A DNA stretch of 64,000 nt from Boswellia sacra (taxonomy: Eukaryota > Streptophyta > Magnoliopsida > Sapindales > Burseraceae). The notes beneath the pieces were generated by a model, which searched no databases, was not told the origin of the DNA, and saw nothing but the letters and a program-made list of their open reading frames with translations. A program made the position numbers and the translations under genes. The DNA lies in contig SNVD02013627.1 of NCBI GenBank assembly GCA_013180625.2, forward strand, positions 434,001-498,000, read 5' to 3'. Below are positions 49,984-62,535 of the stretch, in pieces (position 1 is the stretch's first letter; each line of letters begins with the position of its first letter).

Positions 49984-52900
49984 ATGTCAACTCTGCAACT
50001 CTCTGGTTGCAGAACGACGTCGTTTTCTCCTTCACCATTCCGTGAAACGATATTGTTCTCCATCAATGGAGCACCGAACCAGCTCAGCTTCGGCCTTGGA
50101 CAAACCTCCCCCCTCCAGGTTCTTTATGGCAAGAAAAGATTTTTGACGATTCATGCAATGTCCAGTAACAGTAATTCAAATTTCAAGATGAATTTGAACG
50201 AGTACATGGTCACTTTGGAGAAACCTCTTGGAATTCGCTTCGCGCTGTGTGCGGATGGCAAAATCATCGTTCACTCTCTGAGAAAAGGGGTAGTTACATC
50301 ATGACTTGTAACTGTCTTCCAATTCGTTCTGTTTTTTTTTAAGCATTTGATTCGAAAAATTTCAAGAAAGTATTGATATTATTGTTATTGCTGTCTCGTT
50401 CTTTAGAGTAATGCGGAGAGGTCGCGGATCATCATGGTCGGTGACACGTTAAAGAAGGCGAGTGATTCGTCTGGCGGGAGATTTACTGAGTTGAACGACG
50501 TCGCCGATATGCAGTAAGTAACTGATGTTTATTAGCAATCGAATCGACAATATAACTGTGCGCGTGATTGCGTCCGACTTTCGGTTGATCGGGCGCGGCC
50601 GTTAGTTGGGCTCCCCCAACAGAAGTGATTTTGGGAAAACGATATCGCTTTTGTGTTTGGGGCTAGTTGAGTCACACTCCGTCTAACTTTTGGCTAAAAG
50701 TCATAAAAAGATATGATTAAGTGTGTGGAGGTGTTTATTCGTTATGTAGTGCTTGTAATGCATGATTTTTTTGGTTATTCAATAATTAATTATGGCATTA
50801 AGATAAATTATTATGGAATTGGATTTTTCTAGTATCCTATAGCAGGAAATTGCTAGCAATTGATTTATTAATAATTTTACTTAGTGGACTTTACGGATTG
50901 GGTAGCAGTTAGCCGTGAAAACTGCTACACTATGCATCTAAGTGATTTAATTTAGGTGAGAAGACTTATAGATTGGGGGGAAGGGTGAAGCATTGCCTTG
51001 TGCTTGCCTTATGTTCTTGATCAATCATATTATGTTTCTTCTCACTTGCAATTAAATTTGTAGCTTATTGTCAAACTTTTAAGACGTTGGCAATTTGCTC
51101 TGTTCATCACCATCTTTTTATTTTTTTCAGTTTTTGGTTTCTTCAGGAAGATGCTGACAGAGAAGACAGGATCTTTTAGCCTAGTCCTTGAGAGACCTTT
51201 CTCTCCTTTTCCAATTCAACAACTGCATCTTTCAAGTGACCTTGATATTTTATTTAATAAAGGTCGCTTGTCTGTTGCCACTTGGAACCAAGCAATATTG
51301 GCATCAAATTTAAAAGTGTCTTCTGAAAGCTGTGCGAACGTTGGGTTTGTCATGTTTTCTGCTAAGTTTCTATCAGCTCAGGGGTGGAAGCTGTTGAATA
51401 ATCAAAATGGAAACGTTCAATCACTGTCTGATCAGAATATTCTTTCTCAGCCTGTGAACCAAATTGTTTGTGTTTTCTCTGAAGAAGAGTCTGGAGAGGG
51501 AGAATGGGCTCATGGGAGCTTCCCACTGGAGGAGTATATTAAGGCACTAGATCGTTCTAAAGGCGAGCTATACTATAATCACTCTCTTGGTATGCGCTAC
51601 AATAAGGTGTGATGTTCATCCTCTTAATAATCTATAGTATATGGATCTATGATGTTGTATAGAATGCTTTGTCTCTTACTCATAATATGAGTGTTCATTT
51701 TGATAGATTACAGAGCAAATATACTTGGGGTCATGCATACAAAATGAAGCTGATGTAAAAACTTTGTCTAATGCGGTAAGTGTCTCTTTGCCTCTGGTTG
51801 GAGCAAACCATTTATTTTAAAGCAAAAAATGTCCCTTGCAAATGTGATTTTTATGCAATTTATATTATGTATAAGCTCTTACTGATGTTATAGGGAGTAA
51901 AATATGCTGATGATCAGTTTAGAAGCCAAAGTATTCAAATAATATAATTTTTTAATTAACAATCAGAAGAGAAAATTAATAATATAATGTAACAACTGTA
52001 ACATAAATCTGAAATTTCTATTATTCGTTGGAAATGTTCCAAAAGGAATAATTTATGGATATCAATTAAAATATGAGTGGAAAGTTGTATCTCGCACCAA
52101 TAGATATTCTATTTTCTTAGCCTTCTGGTGAAGCAGTGATCTTTTTAATTATACACCTTCGCATATAAGCAGTTTGCTATTCTCACTGGTTTTTGTCCTG
52201 CCTTATATAATTCTTTTGGCAAATCCAGTTCTCAACTGTTAATGCTTGTGCTATTTGTGGTTTCCATTATATTTCCTATTGCCTTAAGACTATCTGCAAA
52301 GGTGGAAGTGTTGTCTGGATATATTTTCATTGATTTTATTTCTTTGCTGTCTAGTTGGTTGCATATTCATGTAGTACATTTTAGTTATTCCATTCCATTT
52401 CTCATGTTTAACAACTAGGAAATTTCTGCATCAGGGAATCACTGCTGTACTGAATTTCCAGAGTGGAGTTGAAGCAGAAAACTGGGGAATTAATTACAAA
52501 TCAATCATTGAGTCATGTCAAAAGTTCAATATCCTAATGATTAATTACCCTATAAGGTAATTAAAGCACTTCATGGCAACTTTTTTTTTTTTTTTTTTTT
52601 TTGTGTGTGGCAGAGGGAGTTTACCTACTAATGGTTCTGCTTCATTCAAGGGATTGGTCAGTTTTCTTCAAGCAGAGGATGTGTCTGTGTGTGCTTGTGA
52701 ATTCTCTAGTTATTTGTACTTATAAATTTATTTATTTTATATATTTTTCTAATGACTGATGAATGTTGACATCATGGGTCTTGATGTTGAAAATTTTATA
52801 TTTGTGTCATTGCTTAATTATTTATGAATGTAATTTTTGTAGGGAATTTGTGAATAGGTTGGAGTCTATTGTTTCTATCAGTTTGAACATGCTGTTTGCA

Positions 52901-55167
52901 TATGGCTCTTTAAATTTCCCATAATTTTTTGTTGCAGGGACTCTGACTCCTTTGATATGAGGAAGAAACTACCGTTTTGTGTGGGGCTTTTATTACGCTT
53001 GTTAAAAAAGAACCACCGTGCTTTTGTTACTTGTACAACTGGTTTTGATCGCTCTCCAGCTTGTGTGGTTGCATACTTACACTGGATGACTGATACTTCC
53101 CTTCATGCAGCTTATAATTTTGTCACTGGATTGCATCCGTGCAGACCTGACAGGTCAGCTTTAACCAACCCTGTTATAAATTTTTTTTTTTTAATTGTTG
53201 ACTTTGCAAGGGAGCTTATAGTTATATATGTTGGTTGTTTTATTATTATTATTATTTTTAAGTCTGGCAAAGCATTCAAAAAAAAGAAAAAAACTGATTT
53301 GCAGACCAGCAGTTGCTTGGGCTACGTGGGATCTTATAGCTATGGTAGAAAGTGGTGCTCATGATGGACCAGCAACTCATGCTGTGACTTTTGTGTGGAA
53401 TGGACATGAGGTAATTGATAATTTCCCTTGTAACTTCACCTCTGGTACGGATATGTAATCATTTTACACAAGGGGAAGAAAGATTATTACAATTTGTTTT
53501 TCTTGGGCTTATATTGGACTATATCACCTGGGGAATGAGTTCCAAGCATTTAGGGTTTGAATTGATTTTTTGTGCCAACCTGACATCATTCGAAAATTAA
53601 GGTTTTTTTGTGAAATTTTTTTTTCCCAACTTTGAATCATAGGGGGAGGATGTATACTTGGTTGGAGATTTTACTGGAAATTGGAAAGAACCAATGAAAG
53701 TAACCCACAAAGGTGGATCAAGATTTGAAGTTGAGGTTAGACTTTCTCAGGGAAAGTAAGTGTTAAGAATTCTTTGTACTTTGTAAATAGATTTATATAA
53801 TCTCTACTGGATCTGGAGGAATGCCTCTTGATTGGCTTTAGTATTTTATTTATTTTTTGAGCTTAATATCTCTGAGTCATCTATTGCAAGTGGAACTTAC
53901 TGAGGTTGAAACCAAACATTTGATATGATTGACTGAGTGGGACTCAAGTTCACCTTTCTACCTGTCCAAATGAACTAAAGAAAAATGCTTCCATCATTTG
54001 AAATTGTTCAAATTCTAAAATATATTTTGCTGCTCTCTTTGAATTTTTTCTTACCTTCAGACTTCATCTAGATGGTTGAGTGAAGCATCTTGTTGGTTTT
54101 TAGTCATGGAGTTGTGTGAATATTTGTTGACACTTGGCATTTAATAGGGAACGCCACATGATAATTTTTGTGTTGAAACTAGATACTGCTCAAGAATAAG
54201 TCCATAACCTATTATATGTTTGACTTAGCTTCAACTCTTTGCCAATCCAAAAGAAAATTTGCAGTTAGTTAACCCTCCTCTCTCTCTCTCTCTCTCTTCT
54301 TTTTTTATTTTTTTTTTAAAACAACGAAATTTAGTTAGCATTATTGATGAGATTTTCGTGCTCTATGCACATAATCTTACCTTGTCAAGTTCAGCCAAAT
54401 ACATTTGTCTGGTCAAGCAGGTCATTCTTGTTTGGTTTGGAGCTACAAGAATTATTTCGGCTTGAGTTGGAAAATTATTTGTCCACCTTCAGTTTCATCA
54501 TCGTCATCTGACTGATGAAACCAACTGATGAGAAATAATTTCCTGGATCAATATGGCAGCTTAGCACCTGGTCCAGTTTCCTCTATTAGTTTTGTATCTC
54601 TCATTAAAAATGTTGTTTATTGTGGATATATGGCATTGAGGATTATATATCAAACTAAATTAACATTCATTGCCTTCAGGTACTACTACAAGTTTATTAT
54701 TAATGGGCAGTGGCGGCATTCAACAGCTTCACCAACCGAAAGGGATGGAAGTGGCAATATCAACAATGTAATTATGGTTGGTGATACTGCTAGTGTGAGA
54801 CCTTCTATTCGAGAACAAAAGAAGGTTGGTGTGTGCAATCCAACCCCCTTCCCCCTTCACCTCCCTTACCAGAAAGTGAAAAAAAAAAAAGAAGGAAAAA
54901 TAATAATAATAATCATTATAAATAAGCAAATGAATAATAAATAAATAAGATGCAGATGGTGAAACCATGAATGATCTAAAAATTATGAGATTATCCAAAG
55001 CATTCAAATTTTTTTTTTCTAATTGTTATTCGGTCCTAATGTTTCAGGATGCTAATATTGTGAAGGTGATTGAGAGGCCACTGACAGAAAATGAGCGTTT
55101 CATGCTGGCAAAGGCAGCTCGTTGTGTAGCATTTTCTGTCTGTCCAATCAGACTGTCTCCCAAGTAG
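49984..55167 (+). CDS. LSF1: LSF1, phosphoglucan phosphatase-like starch protein, 10 exons, 587 aa
   Basis: Exons: 49984-50289, 50407-50513, 51147-51606, 51707-51775, 52435-52556, 52938-53153, 53305-53410, 53643-53755, 54680-54824, 55048-55167, all in phase. Domains in order: a Ser-rich chloroplast transit peptide (about 1-60), a PDZ-like region (about 70-175, LGIRFALCADGKI and RIIMVGDTL), a dual-specificity phosphatase domain (about 255-445), and a CBM48 glycan-binding domain (about 450-550, VTFVWNGHE, VYLVGDFTGNW, YYYKFIING). The phosphatase loop is TCTTGFDRS: Cys387 and Arg393 of CX5R are kept, but the usual His before Cys is Thr. In Arabidopsis LSF1 is needed for normal night-time starch breakdown and is reported to act mainly as a scaffold on the starch granule with beta-amylases and plastid malate dehydrogenase. 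The same role is inferred here. Its neighbour is the chloroplast carbonic anhydrase, an adjacency I recall in Arabidopsis (At3g01500-01510). Confidence 0.95.
52580..52602. repeat. T homopolymer run in LSF1 intron 5
   Basis: A run of about 20 T residues near 52580-52602 in the intron between exons 5 and 6. Its length is likely to be unstable and its reported size could be a sequencing or assembly artefact. Confidence 0.6.
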
Positions 55168-58100
55168 TTTGGGTTAATGACCTTATGCTGAATTGAGCTT
55201 TAAATTCCATGCCACCTCCGCCATAAAATTTTCAACACCCTTTTGAACCATGGTTCTAAATCTTTTCCAACTCTCGTTGAGACTCATCTCTTTTCCGGTT
55301 CCTTCTCCGTCTCCAAAGATTTACAGCAGAGGAAAGATGCATATTAATAACAGCAATTGTGATATGATATCGTGATTGTTATAGTCTATTACACTTGACT
55401 GTATACCAGTGGAACTGCCTATACCATGTCCATTGCCGATTACCTGTAAGTATTAGACGTAAGAGCCAATCATAGAATTTACCATGTGCAGGGTTTTGTG
55501 ATTTTGTCGCCAGTATAAACTGGAATTCTGTGCTTCGTCGAGAGCTGTCGAAAACGTCTATTCAAACAATTCTTTATAATAGCTTGTTACATGTCATTAT
55601 CAGGATCAACAATTCAGTCGTGGTCATTTATGTGGTTGCTGGATTAAGTTTTTAGCAACGCTTAGGCCACACAGGAGCCGCCTTGTTGGGGGCGAATAAG
55701 AATGAAGTGGGTCGATCGGCAGGATGCTTTTCCAATATATAACTTTTTAGCATAGCTGTGCTGTTTAATGTTGTGATAAGTTCAACTTCAAGGTAGTTCA
55801 TCAATATATGTACAATGTTGTGATAAGTTCAACTTCAAGGGAGTTCATCAATGTATGTACCATGTGTACTATGTAATCCGTATTTGTTACCTGGTACCAA
55901 AAGGAATGTACATGTGTACTATGAACTCTGTATCTGTTACTTTGCGACCCTTTTGGAAGCCCACGTGGAAGACGACGACAGATTATTCGTAGTTTCCAAC
56001 TTTCTTGCGAGCATGGTGTGATCCCAAAAAGTCATAAAATTGGTGCTAAAATGGCAACATCTTTCTTAAGATCATAGTCTGTAGTGTACTGTAAGCATTT
56101 TGCGGACCAAAATAGATCCTATTGGTTACTATGACTAAGACATTAATTTGAAATTATATTTTATTAATTAAGTGGAATAATTTTGGTACTCTGGGATTTA
56201 CCAAGTTAACCTCTTTAAATACAAGCCAGAAACTAGTCCTCATTTTAAGGCCCGACTAAGTTTCTTGCTAAAAATATAATACATACCTAATCCCATTTCC
56301 ACGATCATTTTATGTTTCAACGAAGCAACGGAATCCATATTACCACGCCCTTATAGTGGTGTGGACACCTGTCCATAGAAATTTTCATCAATTCATCTAG
56401 GATTATAAGTTATATTTAAGTCTTTTTGTTTCACAATCAGTAGGATAGTAGTGTTATATTTATAATCTATATACAACTCAAACCTTAAAATTTGATGTGA
56501 TAGTTTACATGATTAAATTCTATCAAAGAAGTTATTTCTCTCATTCGTTTTTGTTTTTTTATCTTCGAGTGAATTTTTATCATGTAGATTATCACATCAA
56601 GTTGAAGAGTTTTGGTTGTATATAGGTTGTAAGTCGAATATTACTGTTTCACAATTACATAATAAAAAAAATGTAACATTTAAATTTGCATATAAGTTAT
56701 TAGAAACAGAAAAAGCCACTTCCTTTAGAATCCATAAAGGATGTCATAAACAATTTGCTTTCATGTAATTAAATTTGGAAAGAAAAAGAAAAACCATATA
56801 TATTGTAAGGGTTATATTAGAATGGCTTACCGGTCTTAATCCAGTCCCTCATTTACCATTATAGTTTATCTGAAATTTTGACCAATTAAAGCCGCGTGCT
56901 CCTGTTATGTGGCAATTTTGTGCGACTTCAGCTCTAATTTTTTCCACTTGGGCGTTTCTTCGTCAGATACATGTCGAAATGATGGCACAAAAATGTCGAC
57001 ATTATGTTTTCAACATTACTCAATCACTTGACAGACGCTACACATATATAACCTGCCTAGTTTCAATCAATCAATGAAGTAATATATCCAGATCCTCGAT
57101 CTATCGAATATCAGACAATTAAGTACAGATTGTTTGTTCCAAAAGATATATTGGATACATAATTTCCGTTTCAACTTTGAAGGATGACCAAGAAGCATCT
57201 CTGCAATGGAAGATGGTTGTGTGACTTCAGTGCTAGCTTTGTTGGGAGAATTCCGGTTTGTTTCCACGCTAACCCGACTTCTCTCAGCTCCCTCGCTCTC
57301 TCTCTCTCTTTTCTGTCATCAATTCAGAAGAAACAGTTGTTGCCAATTTTATTAAGCTAGCTAGCTAGGGACGTTTTCATTTTAAAGATTCAATACCGAG
57401 TCATTTCATTGTTTAGAGTATGAATGCTATATTTTTAATGACTAACAATGAGGGGCATGGAAGCAGAGCCATCTGTGTATAAACTAAGCATGTAAAATGT
57501 ATTAGGAAAGAATCACTGGCGCAATCCTAGAAATATTTCTGTTTATTTTGTCATTGCATAATTCTAGGAATTCCCTTCACGTATAATTGCTTCAGTTTAG
57601 GAATCATGAGTTGTTTCCTTTCCTATGTACTCAATATTGTATATATATATATTGTTTGCCAATGAATAATATACAAGTTTTTACACCAAATTCTTCCAAT
57701 ATTCTTTATAAAATGTAGCTAAAATGAAACTTTTTATATTATTACGCAATTAACTAGCATGTACAGTTACATGCAAAAGCCATCTCGATCTTTCTAATCT
57801 AAGTGAAAAAGGGACCGCTCAACTCTTTTGAGGCAGTGCTTCAATCTCTCTTTTAAACTTCTGGTTGCTTCTGTCAGGCCCTCAGGATAGATTTGTGGTA
57901 AGAATACATAAAGCTATCGTGATCTAATTAAGTTGACAGTAAAGCAGAAGGTGTTAGAGGGATCCAATCCAATTTTAGAAATTCAAACGCACTAGCACCA
58001 GAGCCTTGTTTTTAAGATAGGGTCTTATCTCCATAGTCCATCACGACCCATCATTTGCACCATTGGTTCCATCCATGGATATATTATCCATCCCCATCTC

Positions 58101-58650
58101 TTAGCAGCTTTCGTCTATTTCAACACCATCTTCTTGTTTCGTGACACGTGTTGCCCTCTCCTCGTTACATATATCCAGGGATAGAGGAAGTAAGAGGGAT
58201 ATTTTCTTTGCTCATGATCAATATAATTCCACTCATTTTTTAGTTTATTTTATATCATCAATATATGTGTTGCATAATGTTGGTCACCATTATTATCGCT
58301 TAGCGTCATTAATGTACCAGTTATAATATAATTATATTCAATTTGGAATCTTTAACTGGCTTTAAAAAAAAAACTTTATAATTACGAGAGACGAGTATAA
58401 CCATCTTAAATCGAGTTATGTTGATAATTCTGTATATAAAGTACACATATATAACATTACTTTCTCTTAATCTTAACTCTGATGATGCAATTGAGAAGAT
58501 ATAAACATTTGATTAACAAATATTCCCATGCATATAAATGCTTATCAATCACTGAAGACGTGGCGAATGGTTATTGCCTTAACATGCATGCATGTCTAGA
58601 GCATAAATACGAGCGAGAGATAATTAGTAATTAGTTTGAATGATGGAGGA
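55168..58650. other. Spacer between LSF1 and carbonic anhydrase genes
   Basis: Begins with the LSF1 3' UTR. Contains a tandem repeat block at 55767-55940, a CT tract near 57297-57310 and a TA run near 57640-57652. Short frames (57067-57267 minus, 58141-58326 plus) have no recognisable domain. The right end is the distal promoter of the carbonic anhydrase gene. Confidence 0.5.
55767..55860. repeat. 47-bp tandem duplication downstream of LSF1
   Basis: Two adjacent 47-bp units, 55767-55813 and 55814-55860, both starting AATGTTGTGATAAGTTCAAC and ending ATGTATGTAC or ATATATGTAC. They differ at only about two positions, so the event is recent. A second pair follows directly: CATGTGTACTATG at 55861 and again at 55911, each followed by a related ...TGTTAC end. 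Confidence 0.85.
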
Positions 58651-58660
58651 GTAAGGATGG

Positions 58661-58670
58661 TTATAAATAT
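58661..58670 (+). promoter_or_regulatory. TATA-box candidate for the chloroplast carbonic anhydrase transcript
   Basis: TTATAAATAT at 58661-58670 lies about 170 bp before the ATG at 58837, suggesting a start near 58695. A second TATAAAG at 58801-58807 is too close to the ATG for a normal leader. An ATG-opened frame from 58690 to 58803 would be an upstream ORF only if transcription starts before it. Confidence 0.45.
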
Positions 58671-58836
58671 ACGTAGGTAAGGGAGGGAGATGATGGAGCA
58701 ATTTGCATCCATCTCCAACGTCCAAACCTCATCTACAACGATAGAAGCTCACATTCACCGAGCTTTCGCTTTTATCATCTGGTGTGTCAGTCCATATATG
58801 CTATAAAGCCACTCAACTCTAAAGTCCCGTGCCACA

Positions 58837-61800
58837 ATGTCGACGGCTTCGATCAACAGCTGGTGCATTACCTCCCTCTCTCCTGCCCAATCTTCAGTGA
58901 AAAGAGCCACATTACGTCCCTCAGTATTTGCCAGACTCAACAATTCTGATCCTCCCTCAGTCTCATCACCTCCTAGACTCATTAGAAACAAGCCCGTTTT
59001 TGCAGCACCAGCCCCTGTCATCAATCCTTCTTCGGTACTACTCGACTCTCACTCTCACTCTCACTCTCACGCACTCCTCCTACTCTTTAATATTCATCAT
59101 GCATTATAATTATGTCTTCTCAAACTGATGATATCAGACTCCTTAAAATCTCAGAATTAAACAGACTGTCTTGTCTAAGTAATGCATGCATGCTACGTAT
59201 ATATCTTAGTTGATATTCTAAATTTTTAATACAAAATAAATAAAGTATCTTCTATCTGATATCAAATCAGCACATCAAAATCAGATGATTAATACACAAA
59301 TATATAATATGTACTTCATTTTTCAAAATATTAATTCGACTGTTATGATATTTAAGCGATAAAATATTCAAATGATAACGCGTCAGCTATTTTATAAATT
59401 AATATAATGTCCTCAGGTAATTTCGTCTTCTTCTTCTCTTCTTTTTTTATCTAAAAAAAAAAAATAGTTAATTGTGAGTTGACAGTGCTAGACACAATAG
59501 CAACTATATAATATATAATACAATATAGTTAATATATAGTAGGATTTCAAATATTTTTTCTTATACATGAACGTGGCAGTAAGTCAGTGGCCACCGACGA
59601 TGTCTCTTTTGCTGATATTGAGGCCACTCACACACAGCATGGAATGTGGTGATCATCTACTCACATTCACACAATTATATATTTTCTATATTTATGGACC
59701 AGTACTTTATCTTAGTGACGAGTGTGTGGTACGTACTGATCAAATGCCAAAGCCATCAAATTTATCAAGCTCAACTACATCGACTTGTCTTCATCAAAAT
59801 TTTTTACTTCTTATTTTTTCATTTATTAATTAACTATCGTAACATGTTGAAATTCTTAAAATAATTATCATCATATACATCTGTATAATCCAAAGTACGA
59901 GATTTTGTCACAATATATAAAGGAAAAAACGTTTAAAGTGTGGGCATGACACGTTTGGGCTAATTCTAAATCTCTCCGCGGAGCTTGCATTGCTCCTCTC
60001 TCTCATTTCCAATTGTCTCATGTACTTGTCTTGGTTTTTTTCTCCTAAACTTTATCTACTTATAACGAATCTAGCTATTTTTAGTTATACACTATGTACA
60101 AGTTGTTTTTTTCTCTGAAACTTGTAAGCTTAATTTGTGGGGTAATTTGCAGAAGGAAGATATGGCAAATCAGTCCTACGAGGAGGCCATTGAAGCTCTC
60201 AAGAAACTTCTCCAGTAATTAAACCAACTTCTTATCTAACATCAAACAGTTTTTTTTTGCTTTTAGTTACTGTCTACACTTGATTGTAGTGGTGTACACA
60301 ACATAACAAGTTGAAATTAAGCTACTTCAGTTTATCAAAATATTAGATTACCCTGCACTGCACACTTGTCATACAGTGTACAATACTAATATTTGATTTT
60401 AAGATTTAATATATAGTCTAGTGAAACCTTTGACTTTGATATTATGTTCTGTAATTTGTTGATACTAAATACTAATCATCAATTCACCTATTGTTTATGC
60501 ATGTTCGTTAATCTTGGGTTAATTGCAGTGAGAAGGAAGAGCTGAAGCCAGTGGCTGCAGCCAAAGTGGAGGAGATAAGGGCCCAGTTACAAACGGCACC
60601 TGATACCAAACCCTTAGATTCATTATCAGAGAGGCTGAAAGATGGATTCATTTACTTCAAGAAAGAAAAATACGAGTAATTTGCTCTCACATTCTCTGCC
60701 TTCACTGCTGTTTTATTGATCTGATCTATAATATAACCGTTTTAATTACTATTTGTTAACACATAATTAAGATTATAGTTTAATCTTTCTCTAAATCCTT
60801 CTGCAGAAAGAGTCCAGCTTTGTACGGTGAGCTTGCCAAAGGCCAAGCCCCTAAGGTATACATACATACATACGCGCGCGCGCGCTCACATTTATGTATA
60901 TATTTCATTTTCTTAGTTTATTGAAACTTACAATATTAAATTAAATTCTCCCAATCTTGGTGTAAATAAATGGGATTGATGATCCAAGGCCTTATACAAA
61001 ATCGCGAGAGATCCAACAACCTGAACTAGCTATAGTACTCGCAAATCTCCAATTCATTGGTGCTACAATAACACACTGATTATATTATCTTGTGTTACAT
61101 AGTTGCTTTTATTGCTTGCTACAGGCAACTGAGTAGTTAATTTTTTTTCTCATAAAAATGGCAGTATATGGTTTTTGCCTGCTCAGACTCCAGGGTTTGC
61201 CCATCTCATGTGCTGGATTTGCAACCAGGAGAGGCTTTTGTGGTCCGTAATGTTGCCAACATGGTTCCACCATATGACCAGGTTTCTCCTGAACTTTTGG
61301 TCTCATATAATTTTACTTCAAAGAATTTCAATTAACTTGGCCTGCTAACGATATTTAAATTGAAATTTCGATCGTCTCTGCTCTGACAGACCAAGTACGC
61401 TGGAGCTGGAGCTGCCATAGAGTATGCAGTTTTGCATCTCAAGGTACATTCAATAATTTCAATGAGTTATCTATTTAAACCAGCTGGCTCTACGTACAAC
61501 ACACTTGGTAACACTATTGCTTTATAGTTCATCCCGTACTTGCACTAATTGTACTGAGTGGATGATAAGTGAAGTTGATTGATTAATTTTCTCACTTTTT
61601 TCAACAGGTTTCGACCATTGTGGTGATTGGACACAGCGCCTGTGGAGGGATCAAGGGACTTATGTCTTTCCCATATGATGGATCCACCTCAACGTAAGGC
61701 CATATCTTCACAAAATTGACTTAAATTGCTTTTCAAACCCTTAAGAGGCATCATCATATTCAATCAGAATTAGATTACTGTATATATAGAGGTAATTAAC

Positions 61801-62535
61801 CTTGATACATTAATGATAAGCTCCACTAACTGACTGAAATATGCAGTGATTTCATTGAAGACTGGGTTAAACTTTGTATTCCGGCCAAGTCCAAGGTGCT
61901 ATCAGAGCACAAAAACCTACCTTTTGGAGACCAATGTGTTCACTGTGAAAAGGTAAAATCTCTGCTTCCTTGGCTATATAGCGTCATTTCCACCTTCATA
62001 ATTTTTTAGTTAATGACTTAATTCTTGAAAGAATACAAAATGAGTTAAAAAGTGCTTAATTTTCTTATCATGCATGTGTAAATGTTGTAAATATGCAGGA
62101 GGCAGTGAATGTGTCCATTGGAAATCTGCTAACCTATCCTTTTGTGAGAGATGGCTTGGTGAAGAAAACACTTTCACTCAAGGGTGGTTACTATGATTTT
62201 GTTAAAGGAAGCTTTGAGCTCTGGGGGCTTGAATTTGGGATTTCTCCATCACTCTCTGTATGAACATCATCAAGTGACCCCATTTCTGTTTCTCTTCCTG
62301 ACTAGTATTTCTCCTACCATGTACTTTGTATGCTTTTATGAGCTACAGTTTTTAATAAATATATAGTGGAGAACACCATCGACTTTTTACCAATAAATAA
62401 AACTTTTAAATTTCTTAAAATTTCCAGGAAACTAAGAGATGTACTATAATTGGCTTTATTCACTAGTGCAATTTTCTTCTTTTTGTCCTTTGTTAGGTTA
62501 AAGATGTGGCCACGATACTACATTGGAAGCTATAG
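58837..62535 (+). CDS. CA1: Beta-carbonic anhydrase, chloroplast type, 10 exons, 338 aa
   Basis: Exons: 58837-59034, 60153-60214, 60529-60675, 60807-60855, 61165-61281, 61390-61443, 61608-61693, 61847-61952, 62099-62257, 62497-62535, all in phase. It catalyses reversible CO2 hydration to bicarbonate in the stroma; plant beta-CAs also act in guard-cell CO2 sensing. Exon 1 encodes a Ser/Ala/Pro-rich transit peptide with the conserved [12 protein letters not shown] near its end. The catalytic core shows zinc ligands Cys158 ([12 protein letters not shown]), His218 and Cys221 (VIGHSACGG), with the Asp160/Arg162 dyad of CSDSR. The end is [12 protein letters not shown], as in the long Arabidopsis CA1 form. 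The first ATG with the transit sequence is taken as the start. An internal Met ([13 protein letters not shown], codon at 60162) resembles the start of cytosolic beta-CAs, so a second isoform is plausible. Confidence 0.96.
59043..59069. repeat. TCTCAC hexanucleotide tract at the start of CA intron 1
   Basis: About four copies of CTCACT/TCTCAC lie a few bases after the exon 1 donor site (59035). Confidence 0.7.
59914..59922 (+). promoter_or_regulatory. Internal TATA-box candidate in CA intron 1
   Basis: TATATAAAG lies inside the 1118-bp first intron, about 240 bp upstream of exon 2. It is followed by a CT-rich stretch (about 59994-60015) typical of plant leaders. It could drive a transcript lacking the transit-peptide exon and starting translation at Met 60162. 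Upstream ATGs (for example 60094, out of frame and overlapping) would weaken that start. Confidence 0.35.
60857..60885. repeat. CATA tetranucleotide plus CG dinucleotide repeat in a CA intron
   Basis: Just inside the intron after exon 4 there is (CATA)n followed by an uninterrupted CG alternation at 60873-60885. CpG-only tracts are uncommon in plant introns because methylated CpG decays. Confidence 0.85.

Noticed and set aside
54729..55007. 92-codon minus-strand frame
   Set aside because: Antisense to LSF1 exon 9 and the A-rich start of the next intron; a shadow frame.
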